64,000 bases of DNA from NCBI GenBank assembly GCA_913058185.1, contig CAJXQX010000012.1, forward strand, positions 1-64,000, read 5' to 3'. The stretch comes from an uncultured Verrucomicrobiota bacterium. GTDB taxonomy: Bacteria > Verrucomicrobiota > Verrucomicrobiia > Opitutales > Opitutaceae. The position numbers and the translations under genes were made by a program. This document shows, piece after piece, positions 40,465 to 50,576 of this stretch. Each line of letters begins with the position of its first letter. Within the stretch, counting starts at the first letter, position 1. The notes beneath the pieces were generated by a model. The model was given only the letters and a program-made list of their open reading frames with translations. It ran no database searches and had not been told where the DNA came from.

Positions 40465-42945
40465 GGCACTTCTTCGGTTGGGCCGATTTCAACGGCGAAG
40501 TTATAGAGATTGGTGTAGAGAAAATCAGCCACTTCCAGCCAGATCTCAGGGCGTTGTTCGAGGGAGCGACCATACGCGGCGGCGGGGAGCTCAAAATATC
40601 GGGGGTCCCGCTTCTGCCGACGGAGTTGTCGACGCAGCGCGATCGCATCATCACTGCGCACCGACAAGCTGTCGGTTTCCTGGCAGATTAGGAGTGGCGC
40701 CGTCAGGTTTTCGATGTCCTTCAGCACGGACCCTGCTTTGCCCTGGATGTAGTCCGGGGGGGAATACCATGAAGCCAAACGACTAGGCAGGTTGACGGGA
40801 TTGGGCAGCGTATGGTCGTTCATCTTACGAAAGGCGGCGATCCGGGTGGATAACGACTCCGGGTTGTCGGTTCCGGTTGGGTCCTTATAGCCCTCGAAAT
40901 TCTTGGGGTCGGTGGGATCGTCAAATATCGTGGTTTCCTCGGTGGATCCGCCCCTCTTGCGGAGCTCTTGCAAGTCTCTGCCGATGCTGGCCTCGTAGGC
41001 CAACGCGTTTCGGGCCTGTTCAAGTCGCCGAGAACCGAGCTCGCGCGATTGGCGCTCTGGGGGTGACCGGGTGAGTGACTGAAGGCTGTTGATTCCATTG
41101 AGGGAAATCACGCAACGAAACAGATCGGGCCTCAGCTCGGCGGCGCGCAGAGCCAAACACCCTCCGTAGCCGGCGCCAACCACCGCGACGCGGCGGGGTG
41201 AAAAGGGGTGTTTGGTTTGCAACCACTCCAAGGTCGTTTCGACGGCGGAGAGAGCGGCCTCATCCAGAGCCTCACGGGCGGAGAACAGAAACTCGTTTCC
41301 TCGTCCCGACGTGCCGGGATAGTCGACCTGCAGAACCAAGCAACCCGTCTCCGCGAGCGTTTGCATCGCCGGTGAATAGCCAGACGGAGGGGATCGCCAG
41401 AGGGCATCCGGAAAATATACCACCAATGAGGGTGGGTCGATCAACGGCTGTTTGGGCACCGCGATTTGCCCGGTGATGGGCAGCCCGGAAGGTGTGCGGA
41501 GGGTGAAGCGTTCGGTCTGGTGCCGTTGGTCGCGGGCCGGTTGCGGTGAAGTTTGCATAAACTCCGTCCAGTTGCCGGTCAACTTCTCGAACACGAAGTA
41601 GCGCCCGGGGTCGCTGGCGGACGACAGATGCACGAGGAACCGTGATCGGGCATCGTCCCAATCAATGATTTGACGGTCGCGGTCGGGGAAAGCACGGGCG
41701 ATTTCGGCATCGACGAGGGTGAGACGCGGATCGATCCAGCGGGTTCGGGCGAACTCAAGCGGCGGGCGAATCCCGACCAATTGGCCGGAACGGCGATCAA
41801 AGATAAGCGGTGACGGAGCCTGGGCGGCTCGGAAATCGGTGTAGTGCATGGCTACATTGTAACTCCGGAGGTGCCTTTCCTGATCGCCGAGGGGGGGGCT
41901 GATGAGGGTGGTCGCGGGGTCAGCCAGATCAATTTTGCGATCAATTGTGGCGAGACCAGTGGGTTCGCCGGTGCTGAGGTTAACCCCAAAAATTCCGTAG
42001 GTGTTGCGCCCGACATTTGAGGCGTAAAAGAGAACGTTGGGATCAGCATCAAACGCCAGCGGGAAGCTTCGTTCGGTCCACAGGGTGTCCGCACCGGCAG
42101 AGAAGGGATCCGCTAAGTTGGGATGAAGAACACGGTCGAGCGATTGCCAACGCTTCTTGAACAGTTTGGATTTGGTGGTGCTCACCTGCCATCGAACAGG
42201 CAGTGTCTCCCGGTCTTCAATGAGACGGAATCGGCCTGTCCGATCGATCAGTGTGCGCATCGCGGTGCTGGAAACGCTGACCGCGTCGAGCATGTGCACA
42301 TGCGCCCGTTTCGAGATTAAGCTCGGCGGTCACCCATTGCGAATCACGAAAGTGGGCGCCGGCTACGCCTTCAATGATCACCTTGTCCCGGGAATGGTTG
42401 GCGAAACGAACCAATCGCGGCGGACGGTTGATCTTATAGGATACATTCCCGAGGCCATCCTCTTCAGCTCCGAAAGCCGCAAGGTTGACATCGAACGGGA
42501 TGATTTCGGTGGAAAAACGATTCGAGTCGAGCACCTCCCGGGCCAGTCCCTGTTCAATGTCGATCACATCGATAACCCATTGCTCGGTGGCGAGCACGAG
42601 TCGATCGGGAGAGACCCATTCGAGGGCAGTCAGTCGTGCTTCCGCCAAGTCACCCAGATGAATGCTATGGTTCGAATAGGGGTAGTCGGTGCCCACAATT
42701 TCTACCGTGGTGATACCGGCGGCGGTTCGGCTGTAAGCAAGATGGCTACCGTCGCGGGATAAGGTGGCTCGCGTGGTGAGGAGAGGACGCAGAAATGCGC
42801 GGAGGTGCTCCTGATCCACCTCGGGGCTGGGCGCAACTTTCGGAGGGCGCAGCCAAAATTGAGCGTAGACTGAATCGGCGCAAAACAGGAGGGCGGAAAG
42901 AATGAGCGCTAAGCGCAGGTAAACGGGACGGGACAAGGTCAACAT
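40461..42945 (-). pseudogene. Secreted prolyl oligopeptidase-family (S9) peptidase, frameshifted
   Basis: ORF 42217..42945 (signal peptide + N-term propeller) and 40461..42299 (rest; RVAVVGAGYGGCLALRAAELRPDLFRCVISLNG) are in different frames, joining near 42290-42305. Confidence 0.8.
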
Positions 42946-43241
42946 CGCGAATGATCGTTGGGGGCATTACCGTTCGGCGAAAAGTGGTTATGCGTAATGG
43001 GGTGGGGCGAGGAGTTTGGGGCCAAGGTGGTGTCCTCTAACAGATTCGTCTGGAAGACGAATAGGAAGTCATCAGACATCGCATTTTTGGTAGTGTTCCA
43101 CCCCGATTGCGACGAGCTTATCCTCGCCGAGGGGCAGGATGAGAAACAGTTCGTCCGAGAGGTTTGTTTCGACCACCCAATTTATGAACATCGATGGACG
43201 GGCGAGTTGACGAGGACGGTCGCGACGTCATGGTCCGCCGC

Positions 43242-44117
43242 ATGAGGCCAGCATGGCCATGCGCCGGACTACTCCTTCTTTCGCTAATCTTTCAAACCGG
43301 ATGCACTCTCTTGGATGCGGCCAAGACTTTCACGGCGCCAGTAACCTCGGCGGCCTCGATGATCGGAGCCGGGAGTAAGGCTGCGGCAAAATCTGTGGGT
43401 TCTGCGGTCGGCGCGATCGGATCTACTTCTGCTGCCGTCGACAAAACTACCGGTAGTGCTGCGATGGGCACAGGCCGGGTGGCGGTATCGGGAGTTCGCA
43501 CGGTATCTCGTGTTTCTGCCTCTTCGATGGGGGAGGGTGGTTCCGTTTCAAGCGGGGCTGTTAGCGGCACGGGCTCTCTGGCCGGAGGCACGATGCGGGC
43601 GACTGGATCCGTGGGAGGGGCAACGATCGGGACTTCGGGATCCGTCACCCGTAGTGCGGTCGGGGGAGGAGGCCGCGTGGCTCGATCGGTAGTGAGTGGC
43701 GGGACGCGCGTTCCGGTATCCTCGATCCGCATTTCGGGTTCAATTGTGGACAGTGCCATCCGCGGAGGCGGGACGGTGGCTCGATCCACCATCAGAAGCG
43801 GAACCCGAGTATCGGCGACAACGGTTCGTGCCACGGGAAACCTGACGGCTTCCACCATCAATAATTTGTCCCGTATGTCTCGGGCTGGTTTAATCACTTT
43901 TATCGATACGTCGGGCGGCAAGGTGGTGCGCGTGCCGTGGCGTGCGGGCCTCAATGTTTATGGCGGAAGTGCGTTGGCGAATTTGCAAACAGTTGAACGG
44001 GCTTTGGCGATTATCCGCGGCGGCCGATTGGTTTACCAAACAGTCCGCGCGCTGGCGGACGCCCGAGGTTTTCAATTGGAACCCGGTGATGTGCTGCGTT
44101 TGGCCAACCGCGGTTAG
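43242..44117 (+). CDS. Lipoprotein with 11-residue tandem repeats (unknown function)
   Basis: Re-started at MRPAWPCAGLLLLSLIFQTGC (lipobox FQTGC); ~13 consecutive 11-aa units followed by a unique C-terminal domain. Confidence 0.75.
   Translation: MRPAWPCAGLLLLSLIFQTGCTLLDAAKTFTAPVTSAASMIGAGSKAAAKSVGSAVGAIGSTSAAVDKTTGSAAMGTGRVAVSGVRTVSRVSASSMGEGGSVSSGAVSGTGSLAGGTMRATGSVGGATIGTSGSVTRSAVGGGGRVARSVVSGGTRVPVSSIRISGSIVDSAIRGGGTVARSTIRSGTRVSATTVRATGNLTASTINNLSRMSRAGLITFIDTSGGKVVRVPWRAGLNVYGGSALANLQTVERALAIIRGGRLVYQTVRALADARGFQLEPGDVLRLANRG
43473..43901 (+). repeat. 33-bp (11-codon) tandem repeat array within lipoprotein gene
   Basis: GRVAVSGVRTV/SRVSASSMGEG/GSVSSGAVSGT/GSLAGGTMRAT/GSVGGATIGTS/GSVTRSAVGGG/GRVARSVVSGG/TRVPVSSIRIS/GSIVDSAIRGG/GTVARSTIRSG/TRVSATTVRAT/GNLTASTINNL/SRMSRAGLITF. 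Confidence 0.85.
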
Positions 44118-44137
44118 TTGAATCGGACCGATTTACT

Positions 44138-44932
44138 CTAATTTCCGTCGGCTAACTTGAGTTTCCACCCGGTCCCGGTGCGACGTAAACGGACCGACCT
44201 CTCGAAGGCTTGGGAAAGCCGAGCGGACGTGAGCTCATCCTGCAACGAGCCCGCGGCCAAACGTTTCCCTCGGGAAAGCAGCAGCAGATTGGTGAACCCC
44301 GGAGTGATCTCTTCCACGTGATGGGTCACGAGAATGATGGTGGGCCCATTGGGGTCTTGTGTCAGTGCCTCCATCGCCACCAAAAAATCAGCCCGGGCTA
44401 CGGGATCAAGTCCGGCGCAGGGCTCATCTAGGATGAGGGCCTGGGGGGAGGCGGCGAGGGCACGCGCGATGAGCACGCGTTGGCGTTCGCCTTGCGAGAG
44501 GTAAGCCCACTCACGATTGATGATCTCTTTGGCGTTGAGTTGCGTGAGCAGTCGACGGGCCAGTCGCTGATCGGCGGGGGTGGCTTCACCCCAGAAATCG
44601 AGTTGATCGTAGATGCCACTGATCACGGTTTCGATGGCCGGCTCGCCTCCCGGGATGTGGGGTTGCAGGGAAGATGATACCATGGCGATGGCGCGGCGCA
44701 CCTCGCGCCAGTCGCATTCCCCGTAGGTTTGCCCCAATAATTTAATGTTGCCCGACGTGGGCGTGAGGAAGCCCGTGAGGCTGCGCAGGAGGGACGTTTT
44801 ACCGCAACCGTTGGGTCCCATGATCACCCAGTGTTCTCCGGCATGGACGATCCAATCGAGTTGATTGAGCAGAGTTTTTGGGCCGCGCCTCAGAGTGAGC
44901 GCATCAACATCGAGGAGCGTATCAGTCGGCAT
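44138..44932 (-). CDS. ABC transporter ATP-binding protein
   Basis: Walker A GPNGCGKTS, LSQGERQRVLIARAL, LILDEPCAGLD, VTHHVEEI; re-started at MPTDTLLDVDALTLRRG. Confidence 0.9.
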   Translation of the reverse strand: MPTDTLLDVDALTLRRGPKTLLNQLDWIVHAGEHWVIMGPNGCGKTSLLRSLTGFLTPTSGNIKLLGQTYGECDWREVRRAIAMVSSSLQPHIPGGEPAIETVISGIYDQLDFWGEATPADQRLARRLLTQLNAKEIINREWAYLSQGERQRVLIARALAASPQALILDEPCAGLDPVARADFLVAMEALTQDPNGPTIILVTHHVEEITPGFTNLLLLSRGKRLAAGSLQDELTSARLSQAFERSVRLRRTGTGWKLKLADGN

Positions 44933-46615
44933 CGTAAACTTCGATGAGGCCGACACCCATGCCATCGTTGATGCCGGAGAGTTGAACCGTGTAGGCACCG
45001 GGGGTGAGATTCACGAGCATACCGTGTCGAGGCTGCTGTTCGGTAGGTCAAATGCGCCCACGCGCTGGGCGGTGGCGAGGAGGGTGGCACTATCCCAATT
45101 GTCGTTGGTCTGGACTTGGGTTGAGGTGCCATCTACGGAGCGGAATAGGGTGAGTTGCGGATCGGCGATTGAGCCGTTTACCCCGAAGTTTCCGAGAGTC
45201 GGTCCGACGCCCCGAATGAGAAGGTTTTTGGTTCCAGTGCCGCCGATAACGAAACCCGCTACGAGCACTTCGGCTCCGGTGCCGACCTGCGAACGAGCCG
45301 AGATATTTGTGAGCCGCGGTCCCGTGGGAGTGGTTGGGAAAGCGGTGTCGTAGATTTCAGCCAGGGCAATTCCAGTCGCACCGTTGTTGCCGGTGACTTT
45401 AACGGTATAAGATGCGGATGTAAGCGTGGCGACCAGGGCGGCATCGAGACTGTTGTCGGGCAGCGCAAAGGCGCCGACCGTTTGAAAGATACTCGAGATT
45501 GAAGTGTCCCAATTGTCGTTAGATTGGGTCTCCGTCGTGCCGGAGAACAGGCCGAGGGTAGGATCGGAGATCGAGCCGTTGACCCCAAAATCACCAAGAG
45601 TAGGACCCACGCCGCGGATCAGCAGAGACTTGTCGCCTCCGCTGATGGCGAAACCGGCAATGAGAGTTTGCGCGTCACTGCCGGCGTTGTTGCGCACGGA
45701 GATGTTGGTCAGGTAAGCAAACTCGGTAGGAGTGGTCTCTTCAAATTCATACCCCAGATCCTTAAGGATACCGAGTTCGATTTGACTTAGTGTGCGCACT
45801 CCCGGTCCTGTATCGGAGGCCGAATTCATGAGTAATGCCAACGCATCGACGTAAGTTGGGTCGTCGGTATGGCTGGCGCTACTGCCGTCTTCCCAAGGGG
45901 TGGGTGAATAGATTACGACGGGTTGGCCATTGTTAGCCGCGAGAGCGTTAGTGCCGTTAAAAAAGAGACTGGAGCCACCAGCCAGAGCGCCCAGCTCGGC
46001 GGGGCGAAACTGAAATTGCTCATCGATCACGCGGGTGCCGGAATTATTTACGAGGAACTTATCGAAAGGGGCCCAAGCATCGGGAGTCCCCGAAGTCTCT
46101 TCGAAATAACCGGTGCCGTTGGAGGCAATCGCTCCGCTAAACCCGATAGCGTGCAAAATCTCGTGCATGGCCGTGCTGACGAAGTCGAAAGAATCGGGGC
46201 CGATATCATTGTCCAAATCCCAGTCATGGAATAAATTCCAGGTTATTTCACCATCGGCATCGTCCCCGTTTCCGTCGGTGCCATTGAGGACTTTCTTGTG
46301 AGCGATCGACGGGGTAAACCCATTGTCCAAGCTGACAATCCCACTCCCTGCGCTGGCCAACGTATCATTATCCGTCGTGTTGGAATTGACGTCGAAGGTG
46401 ATGGTCACGGCGCGACCGATCGGCAGCTGTTGCGAGAGGGATTGCCCGGCTGATTCCAATGCGCTGCGACGGGTAGCTCCTTGGGTCGGGTCGTTGAATC
46501 CGGCGCCGCTATCTTTGAAGTTGAACTGGAATGCGAGCTGAGCGTTTGCGGTCGAAAGCAGCCCGAGAGCTGAAACGGCCCCGATCAATATCAGGCGATT
46601 AAGGTGTTTTTTCAT
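44922..46615 (-). pseudogene. Secreted metzincin-like metalloprotease with two C-terminal modules, frameshifted near its 3' end
   Basis: HEILHAIGF (HExxHxxGF); two ~130-aa modules. Frame 1 ends ..NSSLDTVCS* at 45011, but another frame continues MLVNLTPGAYTVQLSGINDGMGVGLIEVYDAD* to 44922. Confidence 0.8.
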
Positions 46616-46758
46616 GAGAGGTTGAAGCGGATGGGATACCAAAAACCATAGGGAGTGGGAGCGGAGGGGGGCGAGCGGGAATCATGCGATCAAGCGAAGT
46701 AATGCCCAATTACGCTAATCGACTGGCTTCGTGGCGAATCTCACATGAATATTTAGCC

Positions 46759-48264
46759 ATGCTGGACCGCATATCTGTCCTCGGCGCATTGTTCGCCATT
46801 CTATCCCTACCGTTGTGGAGCGCGCGTCCCTTCACGGTCGCGGTCTACAATGTTGAGAACCTGCACGATGCCGATGGCGTGGCGGTTTACGACGATTACC
46901 AACCGGATGTTTATACTCCAGCGCACGTTGCCACTAAGGCCACCAATGCGGCCAAAATTCTCCAGAAGTTCCGCGGCGGGGAAGGTCCAGATATTATCCT
47001 ACTGCAAGAAATTGAAATTGATCAGACACCGGACTCTCGGGTGGATGATATCGATGCTTTTATGGCAAAGTGGCGCGGGTCAGATTTAAAAACCCTGCTC
47101 GGCCAATCGCCGTTACCGGCTGAGTTAGCGGGCGTGCCAGCGGAAGTTTGGTTGTTGAAGGCATTGGCGGATGTCGGGCTCACGGGTTATGAAATGGCGG
47201 TAGGATCGGATGCCCCTTCACCTCCGCCGACAAAATCAGGTCGGGCGATTAAATGCGTGACGTTATCGAAGTTCCCGATCGTCGCCACGCGCCAGCATTC
47301 CATCACATCGGCGCGCATGATTCTTGAGACCGAAATCGAGATCGATGGGGCGCGCGTTTATGTATTCAACAACCACTGGAAGTCCGGGGCGGGCACCACT
47401 TCAATGGAGCGGATCAGGGTTCAAAATGCGGAGGTTTTACGCGACCGGCTCGACGTCATTTTTGCAGAAGACCCTCTCGCTGATGTGATTATTGGAGGGG
47501 ATTTAAATTCACAGTATAACCAAAAACTACGTTATCCTAAAATGCCCCGCACCGGCGTGGATGATGTTTTACGGGTGGGATACAGTGAGTCGGAATTACG
47601 CCGTGGAGATATCGATCTCCACAACTTATGGTATGAGCTGGAGGAGCCTAATAGGGGGAGCGATGTCTATCGGGGAGAATGGGGCACGTTAATGCACCTC
47701 ATCGTTTCTCGTGGTCTACACAACTGGTCGGGCATTCAGTATCAGGATAACTCATTCAAGGTGGCTCGGGTGCCGGGTTTGAACGCCGATATTGCCGGTG
47801 CCCCGATTCGGTGGAGCAGTGGTGGTTCGAACGGCTCGGGGTTCTCTGACCACTTGCCAATTTACGCGCATTTTCGCTCCGTGGACCAGGGGTTGGCTGA
47901 TAAATGGATGCCAGTTGAAAACCCTGCGGATACACCGGCGAGCACGGAGGTTTGGCGGGTGGATTATGCGGCGGCTGATTTGAACGGGGCGTTGCGGTTG
48001 GATGCATTGCCCAAAGGCACGGATTTAAGGGACGGCAGCTGGACGGGGAAACTGTTCAGGGTGAACGGTGCGGCGATTGGGGCGCGAAACCCGAAGGTGC
48101 GATTTGGTGGCGCGGTCTACGGTGTATATGCTTCCCCGCCCGCGGCAAAGGATCTACTCGAAGCCCAAGCGGTCCGCAGTCGGGCGCTGAGCTTTTATGG
48201 CGAACTCGGCACCTATAAAGGTGATTGGCAGTTCGTGGTTCGCGATGTGAGTTGGGTGCAATGA
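46759..48264 (+). CDS. Secreted endonuclease/exonuclease/phosphatase family protein
   Basis: FTVAVYNVENLHDADG, ILLQEIE, VYVFNNHWKSGAG, DVIIGGDLNSQY, SDHLPIYAHF; start moved from 46684. Confidence 0.88.
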   Translation: MLDRISVLGALFAILSLPLWSARPFTVAVYNVENLHDADGVAVYDDYQPDVYTPAHVATKATNAAKILQKFRGGEGPDIILLQEIEIDQTPDSRVDDIDAFMAKWRGSDLKTLLGQSPLPAELAGVPAEVWLLKALADVGLTGYEMAVGSDAPSPPPTKSGRAIKCVTLSKFPIVATRQHSITSARMILETEIEIDGARVYVFNNHWKSGAGTTSMERIRVQNAEVLRDRLDVIFAEDPLADVIIGGDLNSQYNQKLRYPKMPRTGVDDVLRVGYSESELRRGDIDLHNLWYELEEPNRGSDVYRGEWGTLMHLIVSRGLHNWSGIQYQDNSFKVARVPGLNADIAGAPIRWSSGGSNGSGFSDHLPIYAHFRSVDQGLADKWMPVENPADTPASTEVWRVDYAAADLNGALRLDALPKGTDLRDGSWTGKLFRVNGAAIGARNPKVRFGGAVYGVYASPPAAKDLLEAQAVRSRALSFYGELGTYKGDWQFVVRDVSWVQ

Positions 48265-48620
48265 AACCACTCGTTGTTTACACTTATAAGAAATGTAGCA
48301 CTTGCCGCAAGGCGGTGAAATGGCTCGAAGCCGAGGGAATCGCGTTCCAAGAAAAACCGATCCGCGAAACGCCGCCAACCAAAGCTGAGCTGAAACGCAT
48401 GCTCGCGACACAGGAGGGCAACTTGAAGAAGCTCTTTAATACGTCCGGCGGCGACTACCGAGAAATGAAATTAGGTCCAAAACTGGATGCGACGCCAATC
48501 GCCGAGGTATTTGAACTGCTCAGCACTAACGGCAATCTGGTGAAGCGCCCGTTCGCGCTGGGCGCAGATACCGGACTGGTCGGGTTTAAGGAAGAGATTT
48601 GGGCGGCCGCACTAACCTGA
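48261..48620 (+). CDS. ArsC/Spx-family thioredoxin-fold protein
   Basis: MKPLVVYTYKKCSTCRKAVKWLEAEGIAF; ATGA overlap with previous gene. Confidence 0.88.
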   Translation: MKPLVVYTYKKCSTCRKAVKWLEAEGIAFQEKPIRETPPTKAELKRMLATQEGNLKKLFNTSGGDYREMKLGPKLDATPIAEVFELLSTNGNLVKRPFALGADTGLVGFKEEIWAAALT

Positions 48621-48637
48621 CCTGAACACGCGACAGG

Positions 48638-48743
48638 GTAGGGCGGTCTCGCCGAGACCGCCGGTTTCATCGTGATGGACGGGCTGGCGGTTCTGTCTGG
48701 GGAAGCCATTCCACTGCGGCGCGCTAGGCGATCACGCCCTCCC
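48638..48743. repeat. Inverted pair of GTAG/GGAG-headed REP-like palindromes
   Basis: GTAG + GGCGGTCTC-GCC-GAGACCGCC (perfect) and minus-strand GGAGGGCGTGATCGCCTAGCGCGCC. Confidence 0.7.
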
Positions 48744-48788
48744 TTCGGAGGTATTGCGTCGGTCTAGCGTGGTCCCGGTTCTGGTTGG

Positions 48789-49307
48789 CTACTTCTCGGC
48801 GGGCACAAATTTAAGCGCCACCCCATTCATGCAGTAGCGCAATCCGGTTGGCCGGGGGCCGTCGGTGAAGAGGTGGCCCAGATGACTTTTACAGCGCGCG
48901 CACACGTTTTCGGTGCGATTCCAGCCAAACTTGTTGTCCGGCACGTCGAGCACGTGGCCTCCTTTGATCGGTTGCCAAAAGCTGGGCCACCCGGTGCCGG
49001 ATTCGTATTTAGTTTTGGCATCAAAAAGAGGGAGTTCACAAGCGGCACAAACGAAGATGCCCGGACGCTTTTCCTTAAGTAATTTGCTCGTTCCCGAGCG
49101 TTCCGTGCCAGCCTCGCGCAATACGTGAAACTGTTCACGAGTGAGCTCTGCCTGCCATTCGGCGACGGATTTCTGCACGGGTTGGATGTCGGGGGCAGGC
49201 TCGGTGGTCGGTTGAACATTATCAGCCCGGGCGGAACAACCGGCGGCGGTTAGCAATCCAGTGATGAGGCAAAGTGAGGCTAAAATTCGCATAGGGTTGT
49301 GAGCCAA
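48789..49307 (-). CDS. msrB: Peptide-methionine (R)-S-oxide reductase
   Basis: GIFVCAACELPLFDAKTKYESGTGWPSFWQPI, RTENVCARCKSHLGHLFTDGPRPTGLRYCMNGVALKF. Confidence 0.95.
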   Translation of the reverse strand: MAHNPMRILASLCLITGLLTAAGCSARADNVQPTTEPAPDIQPVQKSVAEWQAELTREQFHVLREAGTERSGTSKLLKEKRPGIFVCAACELPLFDAKTKYESGTGWPSFWQPIKGGHVLDVPDNKFGWNRTENVCARCKSHLGHLFTDGPRPTGLRYCMNGVALKFVPAEK

Positions 49308-49408
49308 CTAAAGCCGAATTTATTCCAAGGTCAAATTGCCTCGATCACTGCGGGGCGATTGCTCTCGTTCGCTTGGACTAAGTCGGACTCACTAAAGCCA
49401 AGAAAATC

Positions 49409-50572
49409 ATGAGAAACTGCTTACTACCCCGTCCGAATCCGACCCTCGGATTGTTCCTTCTAGTTGCCCTAGGCATCTCGGTCGTTGCTCAGCCCCGACC
49501 AATACCCCCAATCCGAGCACCGGATGTTCCGGGCGCGCCACGGTTTCAGATCGCAGGGGCCAAACGCGGGAGCAACGAACTGCAGGGCAAAGCGGGTGTG
49601 AGCCTTCCGCGTCATGCGATGGGTGATTGGCTGGTTGGCCCGGAATATATCCCTGCACCCGAACTTGAAATGGTGGTCGGAGTTCCGCAGGGGAGAATCG
49701 TGCAGTTCGTGATGAATTCTGCTGACAGCGCGTTTTATAATGGAATCGCCCGGAAGGAGAAAGGGACGGTCGATCCGCACAATGCGCGGACATTGATCGT
49801 CAATACATTTTCGCAGCCTTATACCCGACTCGTCACGGTGTATGTGCCTAGTCAATACGTTGAGGGCACCGCGATTCCATTTATCGTGCATCATGATGGC
49901 CCCAAGAAGCCAGGAGGTGCCGAGACGCATATGTTACCCCGGGTTTTGAATAATCTGATCCACCAGCAGCGCGTGCCGCCGATGGTGGCGATCTTGATCG
50001 CGAATGGTGGCGGCGATGCTCAGGGCAGCCAACGCGGATTGGAGTATGATACGATGTCCGGCAAGTTTGCGGAGTTCATCCAGGCCGAAGTATTACCGCA
50101 GGTGGAACGGGAGGCCGGAGTTCGGTTGACGGATGATCCGGAAGGCCGAGCGACGATGGGTAACAGTTCTGGTGGTGCTGCGGCGTTCACTATGGCCTGG
50201 TATCATCCGGAGTGGTATCGGCGGGTGATCAGTTTTTCGGGCACCTACGTTAACCAGCAATGGCCCTTTGATTCGATCACCCCGGGTGGTGCGTGGGATT
50301 TTCATGAATCATTGATTCCGAACAGTCCTCGGAAGCCGATTCGGCTGTGGATGCACGTGAGTGATCGCGACAACTTCAATCCGAATACGATGCGCGATGA
50401 CATGCATGATTGGGTGGAAGAAAATCACCGGATGGCGGCTGCGTTGAAAGCCAAGAATTATCCTTACTTCTACGTTTTTTCGGTCGATTCACGTCACGGC
50501 GACAAGCGCGTGCGCGAACAGATGTTGCCCCATGCCCTCGAGTGGATTTGGCACGATTACCCGAAAGAGTAG
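49409..50572 (+). CDS. Secreted esterase (enterochelin esterase/D-family esterase-like)
   Basis: VTVYVPSQYVEGTAIPFIVHHDG, ATMGNSSGGAAAFTMAWYHPEWYRRVISFSG, DSRHGDK. Confidence 0.85.
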   Translation: MRNCLLPRPNPTLGLFLLVALGISVVAQPRPIPPIRAPDVPGAPRFQIAGAKRGSNELQGKAGVSLPRHAMGDWLVGPEYIPAPELEMVVGVPQGRIVQFVMNSADSAFYNGIARKEKGTVDPHNARTLIVNTFSQPYTRLVTVYVPSQYVEGTAIPFIVHHDGPKKPGGAETHMLPRVLNNLIHQQRVPPMVAILIANGGGDAQGSQRGLEYDTMSGKFAEFIQAEVLPQVEREAGVRLTDDPEGRATMGNSSGGAAAFTMAWYHPEWYRRVISFSGTYVNQQWPFDSITPGGAWDFHESLIPNSPRKPIRLWMHVSDRDNFNPNTMRDDMHDWVEENHRMAAALKAKNYPYFYVFSVDSRHGDKRVREQMLPHALEWIWHDYPKE

Positions 50573-50576
50573 CGGG

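Noticed and set aside
43292-43954. 220-aa Pro/Thr-rich minus-strand ORF antisense to the lipoprotein
   Set aside because: Its low-complexity repeats are the mirror of the 33-bp repeats; the plus strand has the lipobox and a non-repeat C-terminal domain.
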